Origin: Lysobacter panacisoli | Lineage (GTDB): Bacteria > Pseudomonadota > Gammaproteobacteria > Xanthomonadales > Xanthomonadaceae | Length of the DNA: 64,000 nucleotides | Direction of reading: 5' to 3' | Assembly: GCF_009765165.1 (NCBI RefSeq) | Contig: NZ_VLNU01000001.1 | Coordinates: 62,001-126,000, forward strand | Part shown: piece after piece, positions 17,988 to 26,597 of the stretch | How the letters are laid out: each line of letters opens with the position of its first letter | How positions within the stretch are numbered: position 1 is the first letter of the stretch | The notes under the pieces: model-generated | Seen by the model: only the letters and a program-made list of their open reading frames with translations | Database searches by the model: none | What the model was told of the DNA's origin: nothing | Position numbers and translations under genes: made by a program

Positions 17988-18046
17988 GGCGCGACGCATC
18001 GGCTTCGGATCGCCCGGCCCGGCCAATCCCTGGCCGGGCGTTCGCG
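17988..18046. repeat. REP-like element, copy C, behind moaA
   Basis: About 59 bp matching copy B at nearly every position: GGCTTCGGATCGCCCGGCCC, then CTGGCCGGGCGTTCGCG. CGCCCGGCC and GGCCGGGCG form the hairpin. As with copy B, a second hairpin (GCGAGCCA/TGGCTCGC, 18052-18069) stands between the element and the gene stop. Confidence 0.78.
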
Positions 18047-18080
18047 GAAGCGCGAGCCAGTGGCTCGCGAGCGCATCCGC

Positions 18081-19112
18081 TCACCCACCAATCAGGAACA
18101 TCTCCACGTGCCGGCGCTGCGCCTGGCCACTGCCGCGCACTTCGCTGTAGCGGTCGGCGCGATGGGACCAGACCGCGCCCACGCGTTCGCGCAGCGCGGT
18201 TTCGCCTTGCGCCAGCGCAGGACGCAGGTCGTGGCCGTCCGCGGCAAACAGGCAGGTGTAGAGGCGACCGTCGGCCGAGACGCGGGCGCGATGGCAGTCG
18301 CCGCAGAACGGTTCGCTCACCGAACTGACGAACCCGACCTCGCCCTGTCCGTCCTGGAACGCGTAACGCGAGGCGACTTCGCCGCGGTACTGCGCTTCCA
18401 GCGGATGCAGCGGCCAGCGCGCGGCGATGCGATCGCGCAGCTCCGCCGAGGGCACCACGCGGTCGCGCACCCAGCCGTTGCAGGTGCCCACGTCCATATA
18501 CTCGATGAAGCGCACGACGTGTCCGCTGCCGCGGAAGCGTTGGATCAGCGGCAACACCTGGTCTTCGTTGAGCCCGCGTTCGACGACGCAGTTGAGTTTG
18601 ATCGACTCGAAACCCGCGCGTTTGGCCGCGTCGATGCCGGCCAGCACGTCGGCGATATCGCCGCGACCACCGGACATCTGGCGGAAGCGTTGCGGATCGA
18701 GCGCGTCCAGGCTCACCGTGATCCGCCCCAGTCCGGCATCGCGCAATGCCTGCGCGTGCGCGGCGAGCAGCGAACCGTTGGTGGTCAGCGCGATGTCGTC
18801 CAGACCGTCGATCCGCGACAGTCGCTGGACCAGCGTTGACAACCCCTTGCGCAGCAGCGGTTCACCGCCGGTGAGGCGCAGCTTGTGCACGCCGAGCGCG
18901 ACGAATCCGCGCACCAGTGTTTCGATCTCGTCGAAGGACAGGCGCGAGGCCGTGTCGAAGCCGTAATCGTCCGGCACGCGATCGGCCGGCATGCAGTACG
19001 GGCAACGGAAGTTGCAGGCTTCGATCACCGACAGCCGCAAGTCGCGCAGCGGCCGGCCACGCCGGTCGAGCGGCAGCGACGACAGCTCTGGCGCGCGGGT
19101 GACGGCGTTCAT
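18081..19112 (-). CDS. moaA: GTP 3',8-cyclase MoaA (radical SAM)
   Basis: This 343-residue enzyme makes the first committed molybdopterin intermediate from GTP. The radical-SAM cluster is Cys33-x3-Cys37-x2-Cys40 (EACNFRCPYC). The second 4Fe-4S cluster uses Cys270, Cys273 and Cys287 (EPFCGDCHRARVSADGRLYTC). Other family segments are LRLTGGEPLLRKG and TTNGSLL. The C-terminus ends in the GG tail (FLIGG) that MoaA needs. The ATG at 19112 overlaps the stop of the upstream metallo-hydrolase gene by 4 nt. Confidence 0.97.
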   Translation of the reverse strand: MNAVTRAPELSSLPLDRRGRPLRDLRLSVIEACNFRCPYCMPADRVPDDYGFDTASRLSFDEIETLVRGFVALGVHKLRLTGGEPLLRKGLSTLVQRLSRIDGLDDIALTTNGSLLAAHAQALRDAGLGRITVSLDALDPQRFRQMSGGRGDIADVLAGIDAAKRAGFESIKLNCVVERGLNEDQVLPLIQRFRGSGHVVRFIEYMDVGTCNGWVRDRVVPSAELRDRIAARWPLHPLEAQYRGEVASRYAFQDGQGEVGFVSSVSEPFCGDCHRARVSADGRLYTCLFAADGHDLRPALAQGETALRERVGAVWSHRADRYSEVRGSGQAQRRHVEMFLIGG

Positions 19113-19867
19113 GCCGGCTCCGCTTCCATCGCCGTCGGCGCCTGCAGCGCGACGACCTGGCCGGGATGCGCGACACGGTAGCCGCGCGCGGCGAGGATCT
19201 CGCCTTCCTCGCGATTGCCGTAGTGGTACAGCAGGCAGCGGTCGAGCAGCGCCGGCGCGTATTCGCGTTCGAGATCGTCGATACCGCTGTGCGAGGGATT
19301 GCCGTGCAGCGCGCAGTCGTGCGCGATCAGCTCGCCGTCGTCGGCGTGGCGCGCCAGCATTTCGGGAATCGGACGCGTGTCGCCGGTCCACACCACGCTG
19401 CCGCGCAGGCGCAGGCCGTAGGCGGTCTCGGGCCAGTGGTGGCGCGTGGGGAAGACTTCCAGGCGGATGCCGTCGTGCCAGAACGCGTCCCCCACCGGGA
19501 TCACGTGGAACGCATCCCAGAAATTGACGCCGCCCTCGGCCAGTGCGTTGGGGTAGTCGCCCACGCGCTTGTGCAGCAGCGGCAGCACCGGCGCCGGCAC
19601 GTACACGCGCACGCGGCCCCGTCGCGACGGGTCGAAGTAGCTCGACACGAACAGCCGCTCGAAGCCGGCGACGTGGTCGAGGTGGGTATGGGTGATGAAC
19701 AACGCGCGCGGCGCGTCGCCGTAGTGCGCAAGGTACGCGGTGAGCCCTTCACCACCGCAGTCGATGGTCAGCCACGGCGAACCGTCGCGCTCGATGGTGG
19801 CCATCGCCGAACCGAGCTCGACCGCCGACGCGTTGCCGACGCCATGCAGACGCAGTTGCCACACCAT
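19109..19867 (-). CDS. MBL-fold metallo-hydrolase
   Basis: This 252-residue protein has the metallo-beta-lactamase zinc motif His60-x-His62-x-Asp64-His65 (FITHTHLDHVAGFE), a following RHHWPETAYGLRLRGSVVWTGD with the third-site His/Asp, and AHDCALHGNPSHS. No signal peptide is visible, so it is cytosolic. It resembles tRNase Z-like and phosphodiesterase-type MBL proteins but lacks a clear flexible-arm exosite, so I do not assign a substrate. It starts 1 nt after kdkA and overlaps moaA by 4 nt. Confidence 0.85.
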   Translation of the reverse strand: MVWQLRLHGVGNASAVELGSAMATIERDGSPWLTIDCGGEGLTAYLAHYGDAPRALFITHTHLDHVAGFERLFVSSYFDPSRRGRVRVYVPAPVLPLLHKRVGDYPNALAEGGVNFWDAFHVIPVGDAFWHDGIRLEVFPTRHHWPETAYGLRLRGSVVWTGDTRPIPEMLARHADDGELIAHDCALHGNPSHSGIDDLEREYAPALLDRCLLYHYGNREEGEILAARGYRVAHPGQVVALQAPTAMEAEPA

Positions 19868-19868
19868 C

Positions 19869-20618
19869 TCAGTAGCCTCGTTCCCAGGCCCGATCGTACG
19901 CCGCACGCAGGCGGCCGAAATCGCGTTCGACGTCCTCCACCGGCCGCGAGCCGCGCAGCTTCAGCAGCGAGCGCTTGAGCCGCGCGAGGTTGCGTTCGCG
20001 CCAGCCGGTGGCGGGAATGCGGATGCGGCCACGGTCGAGGTCGATGATCCAGCCTCGTCCGGTGGTGGTGAACAACAGGTTATGGGCGTTGAGGTCGGCA
20101 TGGTCGAGACCGGCGCGGTGGGCGCGCGCGATCAGACGGCCGGCCTCTTCCCACGGCGCACCGTCGCCCGCCACGGCGGCCCGGTCGGCGAGCGAGCGCA
20201 CATCGTCCAGGCGCTCGAGCAGGATCGCCGCGCGGTAGAACATGCCGTCGCGCCGGTAGCAGGCCGCGATGGGCCGCGGCACCGGCACGCCCTTTTCGGC
20301 CATCGCGCGGGTCAGGCGGAACTCGGCGAAGCTGCGCGTGCTGGCCGCGTCGTGCCACCAGTAGCGGTCGCGGCTCACGCGCGCGGCAAGGCCGCCGCGC
20401 AGGTAGCGGCGCAACAGCGCCGGGCCGAAGGGCGCATCGACGAACCAGGCGCCACCGCGCCCGCCGCTTTCGACCGGTCGTGCACGCTGTTGCCAGAAAG
20501 AAGGAACGAACCATTCCGGGCTTGCTTGCCGCACCCGGTTACGGTCGAACAGAATGGCTCCGTACCCGCTGTCGTCGCGGAACGGCGTCAATTCCTCGGC
20601 AGCGTCGAACCCCGTCAT
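19869..20618 (-). CDS. kdkA: 3-deoxy-D-manno-octulosonic acid (Kdo) kinase KdkA
   Basis: This 249-residue kinase phosphorylates the Kdo residue of Kdo-lipid IVA in LPS inner core assembly. The protein-kinase-like catalytic loop is [12 protein letters not shown], followed by the metal-binding DLDRGRIR. The N-terminal [19 protein letters not shown] and the [20 protein letters not shown] segment are family hallmarks. It is divergent from an LPS heptosyltransferase gene 22 bp away, consistent with an inner-core role. Confidence 0.93.
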   Translation of the reverse strand: MTGFDAAEELTPFRDDSGYGAILFDRNRVRQASPEWFVPSFWQQRARPVESGGRGGAWFVDAPFGPALLRRYLRGGLAARVSRDRYWWHDAASTRSFAEFRLTRAMAEKGVPVPRPIAACYRRDGMFYRAAILLERLDDVRSLADRAAVAGDGAPWEEAGRLIARAHRAGLDHADLNAHNLLFTTTGRGWIIDLDRGRIRIPATGWRERNLARLKRSLLKLRGSRPVEDVERDFGRLRAAYDRAWERGY

Positions 20619-20640
20619 TCCCCGGAGTCTAGCAATTCAC

Positions 20641-21741
20641 GTGCCCGCTGCACCTTCCCTCGCGCCTGCCGCACCTGCTTCGATCTGTCTGTTGCGGCTG
20701 TCCGCACTCGGCGATGTGACCCACGTCGTACCTCTGGTGCGCACCCTTCAGTCGGCGTGGCCGCAGGTCCGGCTGACCTGGGTCATCGGCAAGGGCGAGC
20801 ACCGGCTGCTCGCCGGCCTGCCCGGCGTGGACTTCGTCGAGTACGACAAGAAGACCGGCCTGGCCGGCATGCGCGCGCTCGGCCGCGAACTTCGCCAGCG
20901 ACTGGGCGAGGCGCGCCGCTTCGATGCGCTGCTGCAGATGCAGGTGGCCGCGCGGGCCAACCTGCTGTCGGCCTTCATCCCGGCCAAGCGCCGCATCGGC
21001 TACGACCGTTCGCGCTCCAAGGACCTGCACGGGCTGTTCGTCAACGAGCGTATCCCCGACCGTCCGGGCATCCATGTGCTCGACGCGATCGGCAGCTTCT
21101 GCGAGCCGCTCGGCCTGCATCAGGACCGCGTACGCTGGGACCTGCCGGTGCCGGACGAAGCGCGCGAGTGGGCGCGCGCGCAGTGGCCTGACGACGGTAC
21201 GCCGACCCTACTGATCTCGCCCTGCTCCAGCCACGCGCGCCGCAACTGGCGCGCCGAACGCATGGCGGCCGTCGCCGACCACGCGGTCTCGCGCGGCTGG
21301 CGGGTCGTGCTGTGCGGTGGACGCAGCGAGCTGGAGCGTTCGACCAGCGATGCGATCCTCGCCGCGATGCACCACACCGCGCTCGACCTGGTCGGCAAGG
21401 ACACGCTCAAGCAGTTGCCGGCGTTGCTAGAACGCGGCCAGTTGCTGATGACGCCCGATTCCGGCCCGATGCACATCGCCAACGCGATGGGCACGAAGGT
21501 GCTGGGCCTGCATGCGGCGAGCAATCCCGCGCGCAGCGGCCCCTACAGCGATCGCCGCTACTGCGCCGACCGCTACGACGATGCTGCGCGCAAATACCTG
21601 GGCAAGCCCGCGGCGGAACTGCGCTGGGGTACCAAGATCGAACACGACGGGGTGATGGACCTGATCACCGTGGACGACGCGATCGCCGCTTTCGAGCGCT
21701 ATTGCGCCGACCACGCCCCCGTCGCCACGGAGACACGCTGA
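20641..21741 (+). CDS. GT9 family LPS heptosyltransferase-like protein
   Basis: This 366-residue glycosyltransferase has an N-terminal Rossmann start SICLLRLSALGDVTHVVPLVR and a C-terminal nucleotide-sugar domain with LLISPCSSHARRNW, VLCGGRSELE and LLMTPDSGPMHIANAMGTKVLGLH. These match ADP-heptose:LPS heptosyltransferases (WaaC/F/Q). GTG at 20641 is taken as the start because further upstream the frame runs over the divergent kdkA gene. It ends in a 1-nt overlap (TGATG) with the next small gene. Confidence 0.88.
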   Translation: MPAAPSLAPAAPASICLLRLSALGDVTHVVPLVRTLQSAWPQVRLTWVIGKGEHRLLAGLPGVDFVEYDKKTGLAGMRALGRELRQRLGEARRFDALLQMQVAARANLLSAFIPAKRRIGYDRSRSKDLHGLFVNERIPDRPGIHVLDAIGSFCEPLGLHQDRVRWDLPVPDEAREWARAQWPDDGTPTLLISPCSSHARRNWRAERMAAVADHAVSRGWRVVLCGGRSELERSTSDAILAAMHHTALDLVGKDTLKQLPALLERGQLLMTPDSGPMHIANAMGTKVLGLHAASNPARSGPYSDRRYCADRYDDAARKYLGKPAAELRWGTKIEHDGVMDLITVDDAIAAFERYCADHAPVATETR

Positions 21742-22091
21742 TGGCCGCCTGGTTCACCGTCGTCGCACCGCTGCTGCCGGAACTGCTCCGCGCCGCGCGG
21801 CCCATGTTCACGCGCAGCCGTGAGCCTTCGCAGATTCCGCAGCAGATCCGCGAGTTGCAGGATGCAGTGGACCGCAACGATCAGGCGATCCGCACCCTCG
21901 CGGGCGAGATGGAGCAGACGCTGTCCGCGTTGAAGCAGGCGTCGTCGCAACTGGAATCGACGCTGGTCGAACTGCGCGGCCAGCAGGTCCAGCTGGAAGC
22001 CCGGCTGCACGCAATGCAGTGGGTCGCCGGGGCCGCGCTCACCGCGGCGGTGCTGGCGTTCGCGATCGCGGCCTACGCGCTGGCGCGGTAG
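21741..22091 (+). CDS. Small coiled-coil protein with C-terminal membrane anchor
   Basis: I do not recognise this 116-residue protein. It has an amphipathic N-terminus, a heptad-rich stretch (about residues 38-85, IRELQDAVDRNDQAIRTLAG onward) and one C-terminal TM segment (about 93-114, VAGAALTAAVLAFAIAAYAL). It is translationally coupled to the heptosyltransferase gene and so may be a scaffold or accessory for that enzyme; this is inference only. Confidence 0.75.
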   Translation: MAAWFTVVAPLLPELLRAARPMFTRSREPSQIPQQIRELQDAVDRNDQAIRTLAGEMEQTLSALKQASSQLESTLVELRGQQVQLEARLHAMQWVAGAALTAAVLAFAIAAYALAR

Positions 22092-22110
22092 GCCGCAGGG
22101 GCGGGCGCGC

Positions 22111-22518
22111 TCAGGGCGCCGCGCCGGTCTTGTAGTCCTGGTAGGACTTCTCCTCGACGTAGGCCGAGCCCAACGCGAGGTTGATGTCCTTCTTGATCCG
22201 CGCGCGCTCGTCGTTCTCGAAATACACGCTGCGCGCGAGGCGGATGAATTCGTCGTCGAAGGCCTGCGCCTTCTCCTTGATGCGGATGTCGTCCTCGATC
22301 ACCCACAGGCGCTCGTTGACGGCCTTGAGGTCGGCGCGCAGGCGCGCGATGTCCTTGCTGGCGGCCGGATGCGCCATCCAGGTCTTCTCCAGCGCGGACA
22401 GCTCGTTGCGGACATTGGCCAGCTTGGCGGGGTCGCTCATGCGCTCTGACTTGATCTGCAGGATCGCGATCTTGTCGAGCAGTTCGCCAAAGGACACCGG
22501 GACCAGGATTTCGGACAT
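22111..22518 (-). CDS. DUF6165 family protein
   Basis: This 135-residue all-helical cytosolic protein starts MSEILVPVSFGELLDKIAIL. The rest is charged helices with ALEKTWMAHPAASKDIARL, AVNERLWVIEDDIRIKEKA and YFENDERARIKKDINLALGS. The family (DUF6165) is uncharacterised but is often found near LPS or polysaccharide genes. An alternative ATG at 22533 adds MNGHV; neither has a clear ribosome site. It converges on the heptosyltransferase operon, 19 bp apart. Confidence 0.82.
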   Translation of the reverse strand: MSEILVPVSFGELLDKIAILQIKSERMSDPAKLANVRNELSALEKTWMAHPAASKDIARLRADLKAVNERLWVIEDDIRIKEKAQAFDDEFIRLARSVYFENDERARIKKDINLALGSAYVEEKSYQDYKTGAAP

Positions 22519-22569
22519 GACGTGGCCGTTCATTCAGGGGACTACAGTGTAGCCGGGCCGCGGGACTGC

Positions 22570-22598
22570 TTGCCGTGGGCGTGTCGGCCCCGTAGAAT
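22570..22598 (+). promoter_or_regulatory. Sigma-70 promoter for tRNA-Ser(CGA)
   Basis: TTGCCG and TAGAAT hexamers with a 17-bp spacer. The predicted start is about 12 nt before the tRNA at 22617. Confidence 0.7.
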
Positions 22599-22616
22599 TG
22601 CCGGCTCACTGCACCC

Positions 22617-22707
<91 letters not shown>

Positions 22708-22751
22708 GATAAAAAAGAGGGCTCCCGCAAGGGGGCCCTTCTTTTTTATCT
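22708..22751 (+). terminator. Intrinsic terminator after tRNA-Ser(CGA)
   Basis: A long near-perfect palindrome: GATAAAAAAGAGGGC pairs with the GCCCTTCTTTTTTATC side around a short loop. It starts directly at the tRNA CCA. Confidence 0.88.
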
Positions 22752-23039
22752 GGGGGCGATGCGAGGAGTTTGATTCGCCCCCTCCGTTCGACAAATCGGC
22801 AGGACTGCGGATTTCGACAGCCGAAGGCTGCCTGCAGGCGCGGAGCGCCGGAAGGCGAGCGCCAAGGATGGCGCGAGTCCATCCCGCCCATCCGGTCGCC
22901 ATTCGATTCGCGATCCCGCACTCCGCACGCCATCCATCCCCTGACTGCGCGCCAAACGGCTTCTTGCCTCGCGGCCGTCGCCCGCCGATGATTCCGTTAC
23001 CGGTTGAAAGACCCGCCGACACCACCGCCTCCTCGACGC
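22752..23039. other. Non-coding gap upstream of the PP2C gene
   Basis: 288 bases without a credible gene. It has short GC palindromes (GGCGCGGAGCGCC, 22839-22851) but I see no clear promoter hexamers or repeats shared with the rest of the window. Confidence 0.5.
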
Positions 23040-23744
23040 ATGATCGAATTCGGACACCTCACGCACGTCGGCCTGCGCCGCGAGCTGAACGAAGACACCT
23101 ACTACGGTGACGGCGAGCTTGGGCTGTGGCTGGTGGCCGACGGCATGGGCGGTCACGAATACGGCGAAGTGGCGAGTGCACTCGCGCGCGAAACCATCGT
23201 CCGCGAGATCCGCGACGGCACGCCGCTGGCGCAGGCGATCCGCATCGCCGACGAAGAGATCATCCGCACTTCCAAACGCCGCAACGACGCGCTGCCGATG
23301 GGCACGACGGTCGTCGCTGCCCGCATCTCGGGCAACCGCTTCGAGGTGGCATGGGTCGGCGACAGCCGCGTGTACCTGTGGCGCGAAGGACACCTCGCCC
23401 AGCTCTCGCAGGATCACAGCTACGTGCAGGAACTGATCGCCAACGGCGCGATCACCCAGGAACAGGCGCGCAGCCATCCGCATCGCAACGTGGTGACACA
23501 GGCGCTGGGCGTGACCGATCCGCGCAACCTCAACGTCGAGACCATGACCGGCGAACTGAAGCCGGGCATGCAGCTGCTGCTGTGCAGCGACGGACTCACC
23601 GAGGAACTCGACGACCGCGGGATCGCCCGGGTGTTGTCGCAGGGCGACTGCAGTGCTCAGGAATGCGTGGACACGCTGGTCGCCGCAGCGCTCGACGGCG
23701 GCGGCTCGGACAACGTCACGGTGATCCTCGTCCGCAACCACTGA
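23040..23744 (+). CDS. PP2C family serine/threonine protein phosphatase
   Basis: This 234-residue phosphatase has the motifs of the metal-dependent PPM family: GLRRELNEDTYY (motif 1), LVADGMGGHEYGEVAS with the metal-binding Asp, GTTVVAARI, WVGDSRVYLWR, LLCSDGLTEELDD and C-terminal GSDNVTVILV. It is a stand-alone cytosolic catalytic domain, like Stp1/PppA. It usually reverses Ser/Thr phosphorylation by Hanks-type kinases, but no such kinase or FHA gene is in the window. The ATG at 23040 starts the conserved fold. Confidence 0.92.
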   Translation: MIEFGHLTHVGLRRELNEDTYYGDGELGLWLVADGMGGHEYGEVASALARETIVREIRDGTPLAQAIRIADEEIIRTSKRRNDALPMGTTVVAARISGNRFEVAWVGDSRVYLWREGHLAQLSQDHSYVQELIANGAITQEQARSHPHRNVVTQALGVTDPRNLNVETMTGELKPGMQLLLCSDGLTEELDDRGIARVLSQGDCSAQECVDTLVAAALDGGGSDNVTVILVRNH

Positions 23745-23763
23745 CGGTTGCGGCGCGGCGCGG

Positions 23764-24504
23764 TCAGGCCGGTTCCAGCGCCGCTTCGTCCGAGGCCACC
23801 ATCTCGAACTGGTCCCAGACGCAGGTTCCGCCGGCCTTCTTGCGCAGTTTCTCGAGCCGCACCTGGTGCGCGGCAAGCTCGTCCGTACTCACCTGCACGC
23901 GCGGACGCGCCGCCTGCGGGTCGGTGCGGAACTGCACCGCCTCCACCGCCGACGCCGCCGCGTCCAGACCGAAACCGATCTCTTCCTGCCCGGACGTCAG
24001 CGCGAGATAGACCTCGGCGAGGATCTGCGCGTCGAGCAGCGCGCCGTGCAACTGACGGTGCGAATTGTCCACGCCCAGCCGCTTGCACAGCGCGTCCAGC
24101 GAGTTGCGCTGGCCCGGGAAACGCTGGCGCGCCATCAGCAGCGTGTCCTCGACGCCGCAGCGGTCCTTCAGGGAGCCGTATTCCGGGCCCATGCGGCGCA
24201 GTTCGTTGTCGAGGAAGCCGACGTCGAACGCCGCGTTATGGATGATCAGTTCCGCGCCGTCGATGAACTCGAGGAACTCATCGGCGATCGCCGCGAACTC
24301 AGGCTTGTCGGCGAGGAATTCCAAGGTCAGGCCGGTGACTTCCTGTGCGCCCTGCTCGAAGTCGCAGTCGGGCTTGAGGTAGACGTGGAAGGTGCGCCCG
24401 CTCGGGCGGCGCTCCACATATTCCACGCAGCCGATTTCGACCACGCGGTTGCCGCGTTCCCAGCTCAGGCCGGTGGTTTCGGTGTCCAGGATGATCTGCC
24501 GCAT
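23764..24504 (-). CDS. dnaQ: DNA polymerase III epsilon subunit (3'-5' proofreading exonuclease)
   Basis: This 246-residue protein has a DEDDh exonuclease domain: Asp7 and Glu9 in LDTETTGL, Asp94 in HNAAFDVGFLD, and His153/Asp158 in QLHGALLDAQ. The C-terminal tail (about 185-246) would bind the alpha subunit. An ATG 9 nt upstream (24513, adding MAP) is also possible and has GAGA close before it. It follows rnhA in the same direction, 41 nt apart, as in enterobacteria (though there the pair is divergent). Confidence 0.96.
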   Translation of the reverse strand: MRQIILDTETTGLSWERGNRVVEIGCVEYVERRPSGRTFHVYLKPDCDFEQGAQEVTGLTLEFLADKPEFAAIADEFLEFIDGAELIIHNAAFDVGFLDNELRRMGPEYGSLKDRCGVEDTLLMARQRFPGQRNSLDALCKRLGVDNSHRQLHGALLDAQILAEVYLALTSGQEEIGFGLDAAASAVEAVQFRTDPQAARPRVQVSTDELAAHQVRLEKLRKKAGGTCVWDQFEMVASDEAALEPA

Positions 24505-24545
24505 CGGCGCCATTCTCACATGTTCATTCGGGTTGCGCGGGCGAC

Positions 24546-25037
24546 TCAGCGCGCCGCGGCTCCGGCGCGGAAACGCTGCGCCTGGTTGCGCGCCAGCACG
24601 TCGACGCGCTCGTTGTCGGGATCGCCGGAATGGCCCTTCACCCATTTCCATTCGATGCGGTGCTGCAGCGTCGCCGCGTGCAGGCGCTCCCACAGGTCGC
24701 GGTTCTTGACCGGATCGCCGCCCGCGGTCTTCCAGCCGCGGCGCACCCAGTTGCCGATCCACTCGGTGATGCCTTGGCGCACGTACTGCGAATCGGTGTG
24801 CAACACGACGCTGCAGGGTTCGCTGAGCGTTTCCAGCGCCATGATCGCGCCCATCAGCTCCATGCGATTGTTGGTGGTGTCGGGCTCGCCGCCGGAAATC
24901 TCGCGTTCGTGGCCGCGGTAGCGCAGCAATGCGGCCCAGCCGCCGGGGCCGGGATTGCCCAGGCACGCGCCGTCGGTGTGGACTTCGATGTGTTTGCGGG
25001 AGGGGGAGTCGGTGGAGGTCGATGCGTCGCGATTCAT
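24546..25037 (-). CDS. rnhA: Ribonuclease HI
   Basis: This 163-residue enzyme removes RNA from RNA-DNA hybrids. The catalytic residues are Asp22 ([14 protein letters not shown]), Glu60 ([10 protein letters not shown]), Asp82 (HTDSQYV) and Asp146 (NERVDVLAR), matching E. coli D10, E48, D70 and D134 with a 12-residue N-terminal offset. The basic protrusion [20 protein letters not shown] is present. Its start overlaps the stop of the upstream yafS-like gene by 4 nt. Confidence 0.97.
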   Translation of the reverse strand: MNRDASTSTDSPSRKHIEVHTDGACLGNPGPGGWAALLRYRGHEREISGGEPDTTNNRMELMGAIMALETLSEPCSVVLHTDSQYVRQGITEWIGNWVRRGWKTAGGDPVKNRDLWERLHAATLQHRIEWKWVKGHSGDPDNERVDVLARNQAQRFRAGAAAR

Positions 25038-25744
25038 GGCTTCATTATCGCCGTGCCGCGTCTCGCCAGGTGCGATCTCGTGCTTCCGGCCTGCCAGCGC
25101 AGGTTGCGCAGCGGCTTGGGCGGGATCAACGCGTGCACGCGCTTGTTGACCGTGAGCGCGATCCCGGCGCGCAGGCGATCGGCCGCGCCGACGCCGACAT
25201 CGCCGTGGGCCACGCGCCAGTGCGGACCGAACCACTGCAGGCTCACCGTATCGACCGCGAACCCCGTGCGTCGCAACGACGATTGCCAACCGCCCGGGTC
25301 GCGCGCGTGCAGGCCGCTGCGTGCCCAGCGCGCGCGATACGGACTCCACGGATTCAGCGCCGCCAGCCACAGCGTGCCGCCGGGCATGAGGATGCGTCCG
25401 CATTCGTCGAGCACGTCGTCGATCGCGAAGCCGTCGTCCAGCGCGTGCTGCACCAGCACCGCGCCCATCGCCTCGCTGGCGAACGGCAGCGGCAGCGCGC
25501 ATCGCACCGCACCGTCGAATCCCGCGACATTGCGGTGCAACAGGACGCCGCGCCCGCCGGGGATGTCCGGCGGCGCAGCACCGTGCGTACCCAGCCAGAC
25601 CCAGGGCGCGGCCGGCTGCGAAGCCAGCACGCGCGCCATCGCGGTTTCCTGGACGGCCAGCAGGCCCTGCCCCGCCTCGCTGCCGAACCAGGCCAACGGT
25701 CCGGAGACGGTTTCGTGTTGACGGTGAGGCAGGTGCGCGGGCAT
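25034..25744 (-). CDS. yafS: YafS-like putative methyltransferase
   Basis: This 236-residue protein is related to class I SAM-dependent methyltransferases. The C-terminal half of the fold is clear: [42 protein letters not shown] (in parts, about residues 95-135). However, the N-terminal SAM-binding strand reads [16 protein letters not shown] rather than the usual GxGxG, so cofactor binding may be altered. It lies between gloB and rnhA, exactly where yafS lies in E. coli. The ATG at 25744 was chosen over an unconserved extension. Confidence 0.82.
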   Translation of the reverse strand: MPAHLPHRQHETVSGPLAWFGSEAGQGLLAVQETAMARVLASQPAAPWVWLGTHGAAPPDIPGGRGVLLHRNVAGFDGAVRCALPLPFASEAMGAVLVQHALDDGFAIDDVLDECGRILMPGGTLWLAALNPWSPYRARWARSGLHARDPGGWQSSLRRTGFAVDTVSLQWFGPHWRVAHGDVGVGAADRLRAGIALTVNKRVHALIPPKPLRNLRWQAGSTRSHLARRGTAIMKP

Positions 25745-25829
25745 GGTCGGGACCGTTCTCCGGGGCGCCGGCCCCTTGGGTGATTGTGCGACATGGCGGC
25801 GCCCTGCTGCCAAGCCCCGAGGAATCCGC

Positions 25830-26597
25830 ATGCGACTGCAACCACTGCCCGCCCTGAGCGACAACTACATCTGGACCTGCGCCGCCGACGACGGCTCGCG
25901 GGCCCTGATCGTGGACCCGAGCCAGGCTGCCCCGGTGTTCGAGGCCGCCGACGCGGGCCTGCGCCCGGCGGGCATCCTGCTGACCCACCACCATCCCGAC
26001 CACGTCGGCGGCGTCCCGGCGCTGCTGGAGCGCTGGCCGGAGCTGCCGGTGTTCGCCCCGCACGACGAACGGATCGGCGGAACCCCGACGCGGGTCGGCG
26101 ATGGCGATCGGATCGACGTGGCGGGCTGGCGATTCGAGATCCTGGCCGTCCCCGGCCACACCACCAGCCACGTCGCCTACGTCGGCGAGGGCCTGCTGTT
26201 CTGCGGGGACACCCTGTTCAGCCTCGGCTGCGGACGGATGTTCGAGGGCACGCCAGCACAGATGCGCGGCTCCCTGTCGCGACTGGCCGCCCTGCCCCCC
26301 GAGACCCGGGTGTGTTGCGGACATGAGTACACGCTCGCAAACGCGGCCTTCGCCCGCGTGGTAGAACCCGGCAACCCGGTGCTCGCGCGCCGGATCGAGG
26401 AGGCCCAGGCCATGCGTGATAGCGGACGTCCCACCCTGCCCAGCACTGTCGGCGGCGAGCTCGCCGCCAATCCATTCCTGCGGGTGGACGCGGAGGAAGT
26501 CCGCGCCTCGCTCGCACGGCACCTCGGTCACGCGCCTGCTGACGCGGTCGAGGCCTTCGCCGCATTGCGGCGCTGGAAGGACGGATTCGTCGCGTGA
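25830..26597 (+). CDS. gloB: Hydroxyacylglutathione hydrolase (glyoxalase II)
   Basis: This 255-residue enzyme hydrolyses S-lactoylglutathione to D-lactate and glutathione in methylglyoxal detoxification. The MBL-fold metal motif is [10 protein letters not shown] (His53, His55, Asp57, His58). [28 protein letters not shown] and [14 protein letters not shown] complete the binuclear site and glutathione pocket. The ATG at 25830 has a GAGGAA ribosome site 5 nt upstream. It is divergent from yafS-rnhA-dnaQ, and its end overlaps the next gene. Confidence 0.97.
   Translation: MRLQPLPALSDNYIWTCAADDGSRALIVDPSQAAPVFEAADAGLRPAGILLTHHHPDHVGGVPALLERWPELPVFAPHDERIGGTPTRVGDGDRIDVAGWRFEILAVPGHTTSHVAYVGEGLLFCGDTLFSLGCGRMFEGTPAQMRGSLSRLAALPPETRVCCGHEYTLANAAFARVVEPGNPVLARRIEEAQAMRDSGRPTLPSTVGGELAANPFLRVDAEEVRASLARHLGHAPADAVEAFAALRRWKDGFVA

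Noticed and set aside
17006..18046. The three repeats near the moa genes as a CRISPR array
   Set aside because: Spacing is irregular (83 bp and about 900 bp with genes between), the units are palindromic and differ, and there are no cas genes.
19109..19867. MBL protein as ribonuclease Z
   Set aside because: The HxHxDH motif is present but the length and missing exosite arm do not support tRNase Z, so only the fold is named.
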